A stretch of DNA of 64,000 nucleotides, from positions 62,001 to 126,000 of the forward strand of contig RQOL01000490.1 of the NCBI GenBank assembly GCA_013076295.1, in the 5' to 3' direction. Position 1 is the stretch's first letter, and every line of letters begins with the position of its first letter. The notes beneath the pieces are model-generated. The model ran no database searches and was not told the origin of the DNA. It saw only the letters and a program-made list of their open reading frames with translations. The position numbers were made by a program, and so were the translations under genes. This document shows, piece by piece, positions 10,817-22,378 of the stretch. Origin of the DNA: Sanderia malayensis (lineage: Eukaryota > Cnidaria > Scyphozoa > Semaeostomeae > Pelagiidae).

Positions 10817-11561
10817 ACAATATGTTGTCTTCCTTTAAGTTCTGACTATGTTCTCACTTTTCTGACCTAAACATTAAGGAGACATATGCATCCATTTAGT
10901 TATAAACGTGTAAAACAGATAATTATAATCACACATCCCAATCAGAGCAATCCGTGGGGAAAAATGGTGAATAAATACAAATGTGTTATGGCCTACCTGA
11001 GACAAAGTGAATTCCGCAAACCCAAGCATGGTCAATATTGCTATCTGGGTTTATTTTGGCAATAAAAATTCATCTTTCCCTCCGTTCAGGGTCTTTGCGA
11101 ATTCGATGAAATTTGACCTCATTCTTAAACCCATTTTTCGTGCAACCAAGAACAGAACAAGACTCAACCATTTTGAAAAAATATCGCTTCAAAATCAAAA
11201 TTTGTTTTGCGCGCCCTTTTTTGTTCATCACCAGCCTCTCTTGTCAATGACAGAGATTTGTGTACTTCGGCCTAACTTTTTTTCTAAAAAGCCGCGAGCC
11301 TTGGTCGAAAGGCTGTTTTTCGGTTAAATTTTTTTTAAGAAAGAAAGTCTATCAGATAAAAATCTGATTTCACTACAGAAAACTACTATTTTGACATCAA
11401 GTGACAAATTTTTTTTGCAAATCTGACTTGGCATCCTTGTCTATTATGTAATTTTTGAAGGGGCCTATTTAGAGGCTACTTTGTGGCCGCCATCTTACCA
11501 CTCATTTTACCACTCAGCATGGCGGCGAATGGACTGTGACGTCAATATGCATATCATCTAT

Positions 11562-11823
11562 AACAGTTCCAGAAGACAACGTTGTTCCAAACATTGATTT
11601 GACATCAGATTCTAAATCTGTAAGAAAAGCTCCTTATGATGTCACATCCTTGATAAATGATGTAAAACGTAATTCAGTAACTGACCCTACTGAAATTGTA
11701 CGTTTTATTCAAAAAAAGTTGAAGCAAGGAAGGGATCTTCACATCACAGATCTTACAGTTGATATATTGATAAAGGAACTAGGGAATAGAGATCCCTTGG
11801 AAGTTTTTCAACTTATAACATGA
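11562..11823 (+). pseudogene. HECT exon 2 stub fused to duplicated upstream DNA
   Basis: Resuming after the nested element, the frame reads TVPEDNVVPNIDLTSDSKS and continues to DLTV, where copy 2 goes on with EPDGETN. Here the duplication junction at 11762/11764 replaces it with 20 codons from the start of the duplicated segment before a stop. It is a by-product of the rearrangement, not a working gene. Confidence 0.7.
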
Positions 11824-12793
11824 AGTTGTATAGCAAAATTAATGTATAAGAATGTGTCCGAGAATAATGGTGCTAAGAACCGCTCATGCAAGATTGCGTT
11901 CGTGTTTATTTCATTTGTGAGAAACCTAAATATGAATGAAAGTAGGACTCGGGCGATGGGACAACACACTACGCAATGCTGAAACTGTGATACGAATTAT
12001 TGCTAATAGATAATCCACCTTCAAATATTTGAAAAAAGAACTTTTTTAAGGAATTGACTTATCTGATGAGGAGATTGTGATAGAAGATGAAGAACACGCA
12101 ATAGAGAATACACTGCCCGAAGCTGATAAAATGGTATCTAAATAGCGTATATATAAACGTAATTTATTGAATAAAGCGACATATTTTTGCATGTTTCCAT
12201 TACTTTTTCAGTTAACAAAAAAAAGGTACAATATGAACCGAAGATTTTGCCATTGTCTGCGATGTACAGAGATCAAAACATCTTCGAAAGGACATTGGTA
12301 ATGTTTTATTATTTTAGGTATATCCGTTTTTAACATGGTCTTATAGAATGTAATCTTAACTTTTATGCAAGTTGGTTGGGTACTATTTTATCAAGTTTAG
12401 TAATGCACCAATTTTAAACTTCATCTGTAAAAATACTTAGCTTTTTTTCTTGCACAAAACAGATAAATAGAGCAATTGATACACTGGCCTTCTTAAGTAC
12501 TTCTGCTGAGTGGAAGGAGCTAATTTTGGCAGCTGGAGAGATGGACATAGTTTTTCACCAAGAATGGAAAACGTTTTTGCTGGGATTCAATTTTTTCAAT
12601 TTCTTCAACTTGCCAAAAGAAGAAAGAGTATTGGATAGCAGGTGGAGATTTAGTCATATTTGTATCTCACCCTGAAGGGAATCGGGGCCAACGTCTTTTA
12701 TTTAAGCTCGTAAATGCTTTTGATTATAATTTCAAGTATTCAGTACGTTATGGCCAATAACGTACTGAAAACTGAATTTGCTATGTTTTTCAG

Positions 12794-12971
12794 GTATTCT
12801 AAAGTGAAGGATATTCCACAGAATATGGTCCCTGTTGTGTCAGTTGATGATGGCAATTGCTTGTTCAATTCATTGGGATTGCTGTTGCTTGGAAAGCAAG
12901 CAGTTGCCCCGATTCTTCGACTTGCGGCTATTTTACACGGAATAGAGCATATCCAGTGTTATATTAGAGAG
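12794..12971 (+). CDS. OTU-like cysteine protease exon (copy 2)
   Basis: Identical in layout to 1237-1414, with the acceptor CAG before and a GTAGGT donor after. Reads VSVDDGNCLFNSLG: Gly to Asp just before the D-G-N-C active-site block, which is itself intact. As in copy 1, no catalytic His is assigned and the surrounding gene is decayed. Confidence 0.6.
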
Positions 12972-14196
12972 GTAGGTGAATTAGATTGGCGTGGATTTGG
13001 TTAGAGGCAATTGAATTATTGTCGCACTACCATTTACAAGAACATTATTGGAAAGGAAAATGCCCTTAAAAAATTAGTTTGTGGTGTTAAGTTTAAATTT
13101 GTATTTAGAAGAGCTGACGGTTTGCTTGAGTAAAGATGAAAGTCATTTATTTATTTATTTACTACAGTAGTAGTAATTAAATAAATAACTAAGTTAATGC
13201 TTAATTTCAGGTGACCTGTATAGGCGGTGTCAAGTTAATGAATTGATTTTGATATTCTTTTAAAAGTATTCCCAAATGTTCAGTACAACCGAAGAGCTGC
13301 AAAACTTCTTGTTTGTCATCACATCAAATAAGATGTTTAAATCAATTCGCATTCTTATTGCATTCGCAATTGCATTTACTCGCTATTTTTTAAGTGCGTA
13401 ATAATTTGTTTCAAAGGTTCTTACAGCATACCAACCTGATTGATATGAGCCATGATGTGTTGATTTCCACGCACCGCATCTGGGAAAACATACATGCGGC
13501 TATGACCTACGACGATATGCTGCAAAAAATTAGAAGGACTCGGCCAAGAGACACATTATTGTCCAAGAAGATGTAAAGACCAGTAAAAGCACCATGAGCT
13601 TCAATTATCCCAAAATTTTAATGTACGTCCTATATATTCATCACTTGACAAAGATTGTGACACGCGTCCCGTCCATCTATAGCTTTGACTTTAATGTAGC
13701 TGTTAGCTTTTAATTTTTGTATTAATTTCATTTTGCAGTGGAACATGACATTGGGTTCTGCTTGCATTCAATTTGCAGGATAAATGGTAAGCTTTTCATT
13801 TTCATATTGCTACATCAATGTTAATACCAAATATATCAAATTTAGCCAGTTGCTTCGACAGGTTTCTCAGTACTTTATACGATTGAATATTTTTTCGCTC
13901 AAGATTTTTTCATTCAATGCTTTAAGGTTTACAGTGACGGATTCTACCAAAAATGTGAAGAGTTATTCATTCCCCATCATTAGTCGAAAGACCCAAATAT
14001 TTCTAAAAGTGCTCAGCGAAATTGAAGGTGCTGAATTTCCGAAGTTAAGGTTTTTAGTGTTTAAAGAGATTTATTTCTGCCAAAAAGTTTTCTCTTGTAA
14101 CCAAAGACGATACAACGTAATATTAATCTGACATCAACAGTTCCAGTTCAAACAACCATAGAAAAATTCTCCAATTTATTACAAATTTCTCTTTAG

Positions 14197-14266
14197 TGTG
14201 TCCAACAAGGCAACAATATTGACTGTGGCGTCTACATGCTTGGAAATCTAGTTTTTACTGAACAAG
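14197..14266 (+). CDS. Ulp1/C48-like protease exon (copy 2)
   Basis: Same 70-bp exon as 2639-2708 with unchanged splice sites and the NNIDCGVYML block. It is followed by the same downstream stretch after a TTTTCTAG acceptor near 14525. Confidence 0.5.
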
Positions 14267-14734
14267 GTATGTGAAAGTGTTCCTGTTGATGTTCGATTTG
14301 ATCAATGTTCTTTATAATTTGTTGTGTCCTCATATTCGTTTATTATATAGTTGTAAAAAGTTTATATAATTTTGCAATTTAACAACAAATTTTCTGCCAA
14401 TAAGCAGAATTGGGGTTCTTTGAGCAATCTTTATATTTACATTTCATTTACACCTATGTACTAGGTTTTTTGCAATATGCTAATATATTATTCATACCAC
14501 AGTATCTATACTTGTAATTTTCTAGGAATACAGCATTTCAAATGGTGTTGTGGTTGTCAAATACCAAAAGTTTGATGCTAAATTTCTGCGCCTCGAAATT
14601 CTTCGGAAGATGTTCGAGCTGCAATTGGCGACCTACATAGGCCGTTGTTAGGCATGAAGTTTTTTTGATGATTTTCAGACAGTAACACATCCCTAACCAT
14701 CGGTAAATATCTAAAATCGTGTACCTAATCTAGG

Positions 14735-15114
14735 GCCCCATCCACACTAATGCGTTTTCAAAGGTCTTTGTTTTCAAAAACATCCGTATTTGTGAAAATA
14801 TTTGCATCCACAGGATGTGTAGAAAAACGGATCAAACAATGTGCTTCCATACTGCACCACTTTCCCCCTGTTTTCCATTATTTTTCATCTACATATTTTT
14901 AGTTAGTGTGTTCATCATCTTTTCAGAAGTCTCTATTCTCGTTGTCCACACTGATACGGCATGTATGCGTTTTCAGGTGTCTCCGTTTCGAAACAATTTT
15001 TCAAATGTCTCCCTTTTCAACTGTAAGCGGTTTGAAATGTTTTGACGTGGATGCAGAGCAAATGTATGCGTTTTCATATGAAATCACATTAGTGCGGACG
15101 AGAACAAAGGTATA
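14735..15114. mobile_element. MITE-like element with imperfect inverted ends (copy 2)
   Basis: Duplicate of 3177-3556, with the same CCACACTAATGCG / CCGCACTAATGTG inverted ends. Confidence 0.4.
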
Positions 15115-15529
15115 CCTAAATTTCAATGATATTTGTTATTGACATTACAATTCCTTATGCTTTTTTGCCATAATTTTGTTGCGATTCAGCAGGTAAAATG
15201 CAGCATGCTTCATGAAATTGGAATGTGTCATATACGACAACTGTGGCTTGATCTTTTGCAGTCTTGAATTAGCTTGCTCGTTTATCTGACTGTTTACTTC
15301 AGTTAGATGTTGGTAATTTGACATATTATAACCATGGCTGCATCCTGTAAAGTTTAACAAGGGGATTCACAGGTTACATTACTTGCTAATGTATGTGCTA
15401 TTTAAAAACAACTGTATACGAACAGCACAGGCTTAAACTTTTGATTGATTGATTGCAATGGCCTTTAACTAGGTAAGCCGTTCACAAGAATAACACAGGG
15501 GTGATTTTCAAGGTGAAAAAAACGTATAC

Positions 15530-15767
15530 CAATGGCGTAGGTAGGAATTGTTATAGGAGGGGGGGATAAATTCAGATTTTCCGACAAAAAATTAATAGCA
15601 TTTTTGTTTCTTCAAAACTATGAATATAAGATAAGGAAATTGGCTAGAATTTAACGTAAACAGAAAATATTCATTTTCCGACAAGATCACCTATTTTCCG
15701 ACAAAATGGCAGTTTAGCTTTACAGGGTGGGGTTTCGCCCCCTGACCCCGCTCCATCTACGCCACTG
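15530..15767. mobile_element. hAT-type MITE with 8-bp target duplication (copy 2)
   Basis: Duplicate of 3972-4209, with the same CAATGGCGTAG...CTACGCCACTG ends and the ACGTATAC/ACGTATAA flanks. Confidence 0.75.
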
Positions 15768-16221
15768 ACGTATAATCGGTTGTTTCAACCATAAAATAAA
15801 ATAATTATAAATGCAATATGGATTAGCACCCGGCATTCATTGATAAATGAAATGAAATGATAAATTACAGCATTAAAAATTTGTCTTACCAACATGATTT
15901 TTCCAGTGCAATCGATCTACGAAAAACCATGTTCTCTTGAAAAATTGTGGACGCCTGAGCAATGCATATTCGTGAAGAGAACAAGCATTGTAATAAATAC
16001 AAGTCTTTGGCTTACCTTCGGGAAACCTTGTATAGAGAACATCAAACGGAACATTAACCGACTCATTATACACCATCACTTCAAACCCGTAACATATCTC
16101 TGCGGGAAATAAATAGTTCGAAATTGTTTAAGTAACACGTAAATAGGAAAACATTTCTGCAGTAAATAACTCGACGTGATGTAATCGTTGGTAATTACGA
16201 AATTTCCATTCTATAATGTGC

Positions 16222-16384
16222 CGTTGAAGAATACGAATTTTGTATTCTTCAACGCCACAGTGGACCAAGGGTAGTTGCATTCGATGACTCTTGTATATTA
16301 TATGCGATTTGCATCATTGAGTGTTGACTAACACTGTGAATCAAAAGCAAGCGTTGAAGAATACGAATTTCGTATCCTTCAACC
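16222..16384. repeat. Pair of hairpins (copy 2)
   Basis: Duplicate of 4664-4825. Two GTTGAAGAATAC-stem hairpins flank about 100 bp. Confidence 0.65.
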
Positions 16385-16399
16385 AATAATCAAATGTGC

Positions 16400-16850
16400 C
16401 TATCTGGTGTGCTTGATCCGAGCAATCCGATTGTGTTCGATCGTCAGATTGCGAGCTGAAAAAAACGTCCGCATGCCAGAACGAGATGTGACAACCAACT
16501 TGTAGAAGTTATTCTTATTGTTCAATTCTCTTGTTTCGTTGTTGAGGCTTTCAGTATTTAATATACGAATATCAGTCACTAAAATTGCATTTTCGTCCAA
16601 ATGCAACGAATTCTTATTGTGCAAAATCGAAAAAAATGCACTACTGCAGGAGTGTATGTATCTTTTCAAAATTGCCGGTCTATAGCTAGATCTTTTCTTC
16701 ATTCAGTGATTTGATTTGACTTGGGATTGACGGCACAGTGATGATTGGTTGAAAAGGCTTGTTGTAGTTTGTAACTTGGGCTGCTTCTTTCATGTATACA
16801 TTGGCACGATTATAGACCTCATCACTTTTGTGTTCTTCGCGAAGATTCAT
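16400..16850 (-). pseudogene. Unrecognised open frame, frameshifted (copy 2)
   Basis: Counterpart of the 149-codon frame at 4842-5291. An extra T in the run near 16690 (GATCTTTTCTTC) splits it, leaving about 100 codons open. No domain is recognised. Confidence 0.25.
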
Positions 16851-17598
16851 GTGACCTCGCTTACAATATGAGGTGTGTTCCTAGGTTTTGTCTCCCATGA
16901 GGGATCTTCTTTCTTTCTTTCTGTTTCTCTTTTGCTCTACTCGTGTGTATGAAAGAAATATTTTATGAAACAAGCGGAAGAACTTGATTTTCATGACTAA
17001 TATGGATAATAGTTTGAAACCCATCCGTGTTGCTACTGGAATATTGAGTTATCATTTTACTTTCAGACTGGTGAGTCTTTGCATTTACTCATTATTCATT
17101 CACTTGCAGTATTTGTCTTTCATAGCCGATCAAGTTGGATTGACCACGCATGACATTTGACAACAAACCAGTACTACAGCTGGAGTTGAAGTACAGTCAC
17201 ATAGCTAACTTTAAAAAGATCGTTTTCTGATAGACCTTTACATAAGTTAAGGATCGAATTCCTCACACAAACAGCTTATTTAAGCAAAGGAGAATAACTG
17301 AATTAATAAGAGAGTGCCAGGAATAACTTGTTTAGTTTCAAATGAAATTTGACGCCATGGCCAACATTTTTTCCTGTGTTCGACGTCGTTCCACGCTTCT
17401 TTTCTCATTTCAGACAAAGATGTAATGTTTGTAAGAACTTATAACTTTATTTTAGGTTCTGGTAGACAGAAATGGCACGATTATAGACCTGGTTAGAGAA
17501 AGTGAAAAAACATTAAGAAGTGTCTTTCCTCTGTCAAAGTGAGCTGATAAAATGATCCCCAGGCTTTTGTCTGTCTTCAATATCAATACTTCAGTATT
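16851..17598. other. No recognisable gene
   Basis: Duplicate of 5292-6039; no supported coding or RNA feature. Confidence 0.4.
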
Positions 17599-17900
17599 GA
17601 CTGCGATGGCCGAGTGGTTAGATCGCTCAACACTTGTTCAAAGGGTTGTGGGTTCGAGCCCACTTTCAGATCTGTAATATAAAGTATGACGAGAGAATTT
17701 GCCAAAATGGCAAAAGGAATCATGAGATGTGGTCATATCGAGAGGAAGGACGAGGGTCGCACTGCTTCAATTAGTCCAGCTACTCAGTGGACCGTTTGTG
17801 CTTAGCACATCTACAAATACCTTACGAAGATAGTATAATACCTAATATAATACCTTACGAAGTGTATTTGCCTTTTAATCAATCGGTCAATCAATCAATA
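17599..17900 (+). mobile_element. tRNA-derived SINE (copy 2)
   Basis: As 6040-6340, but with the complete A-box GGCCGAGTGGTTAGATCG. The B-box GGTTCGAGCCC is intact. The anticodon arm does not fold normally and there is no acceptor-strand partner. Confidence 0.6.
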
Positions 17901-19165
17901 GAGTATGATTATGGAAAAGAATTTTATTAGAAGGGAAAACATCGTTTTGATGTTAAAAGTGTTATGGTAACTTGTCAAATTAGAGTTGAGGAGCTTGCAA
18001 CAGTTTGAGATTTGACAAAAATATTTGGGGGATTGCAAATTAAGAATGAAACCACGTCCTTATGCCGACCACGCCCTGGCGCCACACCCTTATGTCTAAG
18101 ATTTCAACTTTTAACCTACCTCCGAAAAAAGCCCCGCCACTAATTAAATGAATGCCTCAATGAATACATTTAGCTGCAGTATTTTTTTGCTAAAATCAAG
18201 TTTGTTGTTGGGCCACTATCTCTTTATGTGTTGCAAGATATTGTCGCCTTGGGATCAACGGAGTAATTTGTAATTGGGGCTATTTCTTTTATGTATTCAA
18301 TGCAATCTTTGGTAAATTATATTCAGTTGCAATTTTTGAATTTTAATTTAACCCTTATGCTGGAACATAGGTCTGAGGCAAAGGGTCTGTTTATATGCCT
18401 TAGGCCATTTTCCAGCGTTAGCTCATGTGGTGGGTTAGTTTTCAGCCTCTATTTATGTGATATCTTTATCCCACTTCGGTGGGCCCACCTACTCTTGAAA
18501 AATAATTGTTTTGGCTGGATTGCTAATGTTATTTATAATTTCAATTCACAAATTTCCCAAACTTTTCAAAGGTTTTGCTGTATAATCTCTTTATAGGGTA
18601 CTTGCTTACAATGCTTACATAATGTACTTACATCCTCGAAAAATGCATCTAATTCACAACACATTAAGAAAATATCTTGTTTATATAACATACCGACTTC
18701 TAGGGCTTATGACGTATCAATCATTCTATCATGCAATTTCGTATTTAAACGCTATTTCTAATTAATTTCTTTAGGATAATATCAGCCCACGAGGCATGGA
18801 TGCAGGTTTTTTATAATAAGCAACGTTATAAGGAACTCACTTGTCCAAGCTCAAACGATTCAAGAAACTGTTACTGGTAAATGAAAAATCACTGAGAAGC
18901 TTTTCAATTCATGCTGCAAGAGCTATAAAAGACAATATGCTTGAAATTCAAACCATATAGCCGTGAATAAAGGTTGCGGCAAAGAGTTTGTGTGTTTTCT
19001 ATTTCCTATGCGGCCTTCAGCCTTTACAGAAAAGCCCCACCCCAAAGTATTAGCTTTCAAATTCTAATACCTTTACATGCGGTGGCCACAATACCAAATC
19101 AATCACCATAAAAATTATATACTGAATTTAGTCAATACCAATACAATTAAATAAAAATGTGTAGT
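17901..19165. other. No recognisable gene
   Basis: Duplicate of 6341-7605. AT-rich sequence with only chance frames. Confidence 0.35.
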
Positions 19166-19171
19166 CATAAA
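19166..19171. other. Target-site duplication CATAAA (left)
   Basis: CATAAA directly precedes the terminus TATGG and is repeated directly after the right terminus at 26612-26617. This fixes both ends of the element. Confidence 0.85.
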
Positions 19172-19639
19172 TATGGCTGCCCATGTGTAGCAATATTTAA
19201 ACAAGCGTAATATTTATTCAATTCAAATTAGTAAACATATTTCTATTCAATCTTCAATAAAATTTGTTCAATTCAATAACAATTATCATGTTCAATTCAA
19301 ATATCTATAAATTATATTTAATGCAATCCCTTGAAAATATATTCAATCCAATCCTGAAAATATATTCAATCCTATCTCTTAAAAATATGTTCAATCCAAT
19401 CCTGAAAATATATTCAATCCAAACAAAAATATGTTCAATCTTCCTGGGACCAAGCGCGTTATCTATTGAATACGAGGTTATTGATTTTTGGCGGGAAAGT
19501 TGAGCACGTGGACCCAAATACAGGGAAAGGAAAAATCAGAATATCTCATGTTTGGAATTTGCGCTGTTTATCAGGTTTGACAGGTCGATTTTTTTCGTTT
19601 TTTTTTATATGGCAAACAATCAAGAGAACATTAGCCGTG
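19172..19639 (+). repeat. Left terminal inverted repeat
   Basis: Aligns with the inverse of 26111-26611 from TATGGCTGCCC through subterminal repeats of about 33 bp (AATATATTCAATCC...) to ATTAGCCGTG, that is, ten codons into the HECT gene. The right copy has one extra repeat pair, which explains the length difference. Confidence 0.9.
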
Positions 19640-20729
19640 TTGCTGAGTTGTTGAGGGAGGCATCAACATTGCTAGCCCAATCGAGCGATTCAAGCTCTGT
19701 TGTTCCTACTCCAAATACAATTGCAAGTACGAGGGTTTCCAACAACAATAATGATAGCAGGCCTATTTCTTCCACCAGTCGCATGCTCAATTCCACAATA
19801 AGTCGTGCCAGACAAATGCTGAACGCAAGTTCACGTGGTGGTCTGTACAATCGTCTTGGGCACCAGGAGAGACTTAGGGCGTCTGCGTCTGCTTCTGTGC
19901 AGCAACCAAAATAATGCAAAACAACTGCCAAGGCAATCGAGTTCGCTTTTATAAAGTCACCACGAGGCGATGATGACGAGGACGATAGCATCACTGGAGA
20001 AGAAGAGACATTAAAGTGGAATTCAGTCCTGGCAGATGGCATTATCATGGCTAGTGAGGAAAATTCAGAAGCAGAAATTCGCCTAAAGATCAGAGACTCG
20101 TTGAGGAGAAAATTCCCTCTCATTGGTCAAGACGACTTTGTTTTTGACAAAGTTCGACACAAGAAAATTTCAGTTCCAGAATTGCAACCAGGAGCACAAT
20201 ACAATTACCCAGTTATCAAGAAAATGGCAGGACAGGGCATGCTGTATATCAGATTGAAAAGCAGTGCAAACTACATCCTGGAGGAGGATGATGAAAGTTC
20301 TACTGACAGTGTATTACTGGAAAGTGCATTTAAAGTAGAAAGAAGTAATACTACAGGCCAAGGTTCATCTAGTATGTATTCCTGTTATCTGTTTGTCACT
20401 GTCTTTTGTTTGAATTTTTTGGTGATCAATTAAAATTATCAATATTCTTGTTGCAAGTAAAGTCCAGTCTGCAGAGCATGACAACTTTGTGCATGCAATA
20501 ATAAAGTTTTTGGAATGCCTGCATTCAGGTCTTACCAATACAAGAGCAAATTAATGTTTAGTATTATTATATTTTTCTTTATTTTTTATATACTTTAATT
20601 TTAATTTTTTTAATTTATTGTTTTCAAGGCTCAACAATAGATGATATGCATATTGACGTCACAGAACTCATTCTTTTCGGACCGAGTGGTAAAATGAGTG
20701 GCAAAATGGCGGCCGCGAAAAAGGCGCCG

Positions 20730-21220
20730 AAGGAGAACGCCCCTTTTGGAGCTTGTCACTCGCCTTCTGTACATTACTCTGGTCTCACCTCTGGGCCAAA
20801 ATTAGTTTACGACCAGAAGTTGCAATTTTTACAGATATCAGACCCATATTTATTGAAAAAGTCTGATTTTGATACTCCTCTGGAGCAATGGCCTAAATTT
20901 TCTTACGCAGCCGTTTACAATTATCTGGTTACTTCAACAAGCAATTTTACCCATTCAAGTTTGAAAGCTTATTAAAGTATGAATGCATATCCGTATGTTG
21001 TCACTTGCCAAACCTATGAGGAAATTTGTAAGCGAATCCAGCCCCCGTTGTATCTTTTTTTTGCCAAAGTACGATACTCGCAGTATTTTCACAAAAATTG
21101 CCTAATCAAGCTTGGGTCGTCGTTAATGATGATGGATCTGTATGTAGGGGACATTATACTTGTTTTGTCAGACAAGGGGGAGTCTGCTCTCATGTTGGGG
21201 CAATTTTTTTCATATTAATA
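20730..21220 (+). pseudogene. SWIM-type accessory protein remnant (copy 2)
   Basis: As 9170-9660, but the frame through WPKFSYAAVYNYLV...LKAY is open because the T run is one base longer. After the TAA following LKAY it continues SMNAYPYVVTCQTYEE and then shifts frame to reach HYTC...GGVCSHVGA. It resembles the SWIM-like part of the second ISL2EU gene. The nuclease domain is missing. Confidence 0.55.
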
Positions 21221-21988
21221 GTGTTTCTGAGTTCAAAGAAAAGTCTACATCTTCTTGTACTTCATAACTTTGTTCTTCGTTGGGTAACAACTCAACTCGC
21301 CCCACTAGATATATATATATATGTACATATACACAAACTTTGTTTGACAACACAAGGGGTTACACATTGGTCTATTGGGTAGCTTTGAAAAAAGCTGTTT
21401 AAAGGGTGACAAATTCAGTGCTGCTGTTTCATTCCAGAGGAACAACAGACTCACAGAGGTTGCAAAGAGCTGAACATACTACCAAGAGATCATCAAGAAT
21501 GCTATCTGCTTCTGTAGTTTTGCTCATCAGCAACTTGATGGGGATGATGCTCTGCAACATTGTAAATTAGCAGTCCAATTACTCTTTCCACATGGATTCG
21601 CACGTGGAATATTGCATTTATAATCGTGAAATATTGCATTTATTAATCGTGAAAATTTAGAAAGCCATCCCAAGTGTATAATATTTGAAAATTATGATTT
21701 CGGCCAAAATAAATTCGAGTCACATAGTATGGCAGCAAGGCATTGTTAAGTTTTTAACAGGAGTTTTGCATTTATGGAACTCAACAAAATTCAAAGCAAA
21801 AAACAAGAACGAATAAAACATTCAAAATATTCAAGTGCCTGAGATAGATAAAAATAATGATTTTTAATATATTGGCATTTCATGCTATCATTTGCAAGCA
21901 TGGGTCTCTTGGAGCGAGAGGTCCAAAAGACACCCATGCTTTGGAAATTTGGTCCTCAGTTCAGTGTAGATTTGTGCATTAGATAATG

Positions 21989-22378
21989 TTAATCAATTAT
22001 CACAGCACACTTTGAAAAATGCTCTCTGAATGCTGTAGGCATGGTCTTGTGAAGAACTTCCCTTTCAGGCCAAAGAATAAGGACAGATAGACATTTTGAC
22101 AAAACAACAATCCACTTGTAGAACATTCTGCAACCACTACTTTGGTGAATTCCAAAACGATAAGCCAAGTATTGCTCTGATAAATCAAGATGTAACCGGA
22201 TTAGTGCAAGAAGAAGTTCTTGAAAATTAGAGAGCTTTCTGTTTTGATGGGAATGCATGTAAGGTTCGACGAAACCAAGAATCTTCATAAGGAGCTTATT
22301 ATTGTCATGTTCCAGAGTACATTGCTCAAAAGATAACAATGCGAAATCAGTTCTCAGTTGGAAAACCTCTGACCTCAA
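21989..22378 (-). pseudogene. ISL2EU-like DDE transposase, N-terminal fragment (copy 2)
   Basis: 129 open codons with the HTH segment (LSNFQELLLALIRLHLDLSE, AYRFGIHQSSGCRMFYKWI) and WPEREVLHKTMPTAFREHF...AVIID, then a stop. The frame ends directly after the first catalytic Asp, so the element has lost most of its transposase. Compared with copy 1 it has Gly for Val (QSSGCRM) and an intact upstream A run. Confidence 0.65.

Larger units (their letters stand above)
9079..11559. mobile_element. Nested ISL2EU-like transposon (copy 1)
   Basis: A perfect 26-bp inverted repeat begins AGATGATATGCAT and includes the palindrome TGACGTCA. It is followed by an imperfect stretch with ATGGCGGCC. The element is flanked by AT at 9077-9078 and 11560-11561, as expected for a 2-bp AT target. 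It interrupts exon 2 of the HECT gene. It holds a decayed SWIM-like gene (+) and a truncated transposase (-), so it is non-autonomous. The family name rests on recollection of ISL2EU gene content. Confidence 0.75.
208..11762. repeat. Tandem segmental duplication, copy 1
   Basis: About 11.56 kb is repeated head to tail as 11764-23325 with only scattered substitutions and 1-base indels; the offset drifts from 11556 to 11563. Copy 1 runs from the decayed OTU/Ulp1 gene to the middle of an exon of the HECT gene in the IS3EU-like element. The right edge is the TGA triplet at 11760-11762, followed by a single filler T and then the start of copy 2. Confidence 0.95.
7612..11762 (+). mobile_element. 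IS3EU-like transposon, truncated copy 1
   Basis: The left terminus TATGGCTGCCCATG is preceded by CATAAA. It carries the left terminal inverted repeat, exon 1 of the HECT gene, the nested ISL2EU-like element and the start of exon 2, then stops at the duplication junction. It has no transposase gene and no right terminus, so it cannot move by itself. Confidence 0.85.
11764..14660 (+). pseudogene. Decayed OTU/Ulp1 gene (copy 2)
   Basis: Same exon pieces as 208-3100, offset by 11556-11558, with the same internal stops. Differences are single substitutions and homopolymer changes; a one-base insertion in a T run near 13910 lengthens a frame over 13784-14131. The shared stops show that the gene was already broken when the segment duplicated. 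Confidence 0.5.
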
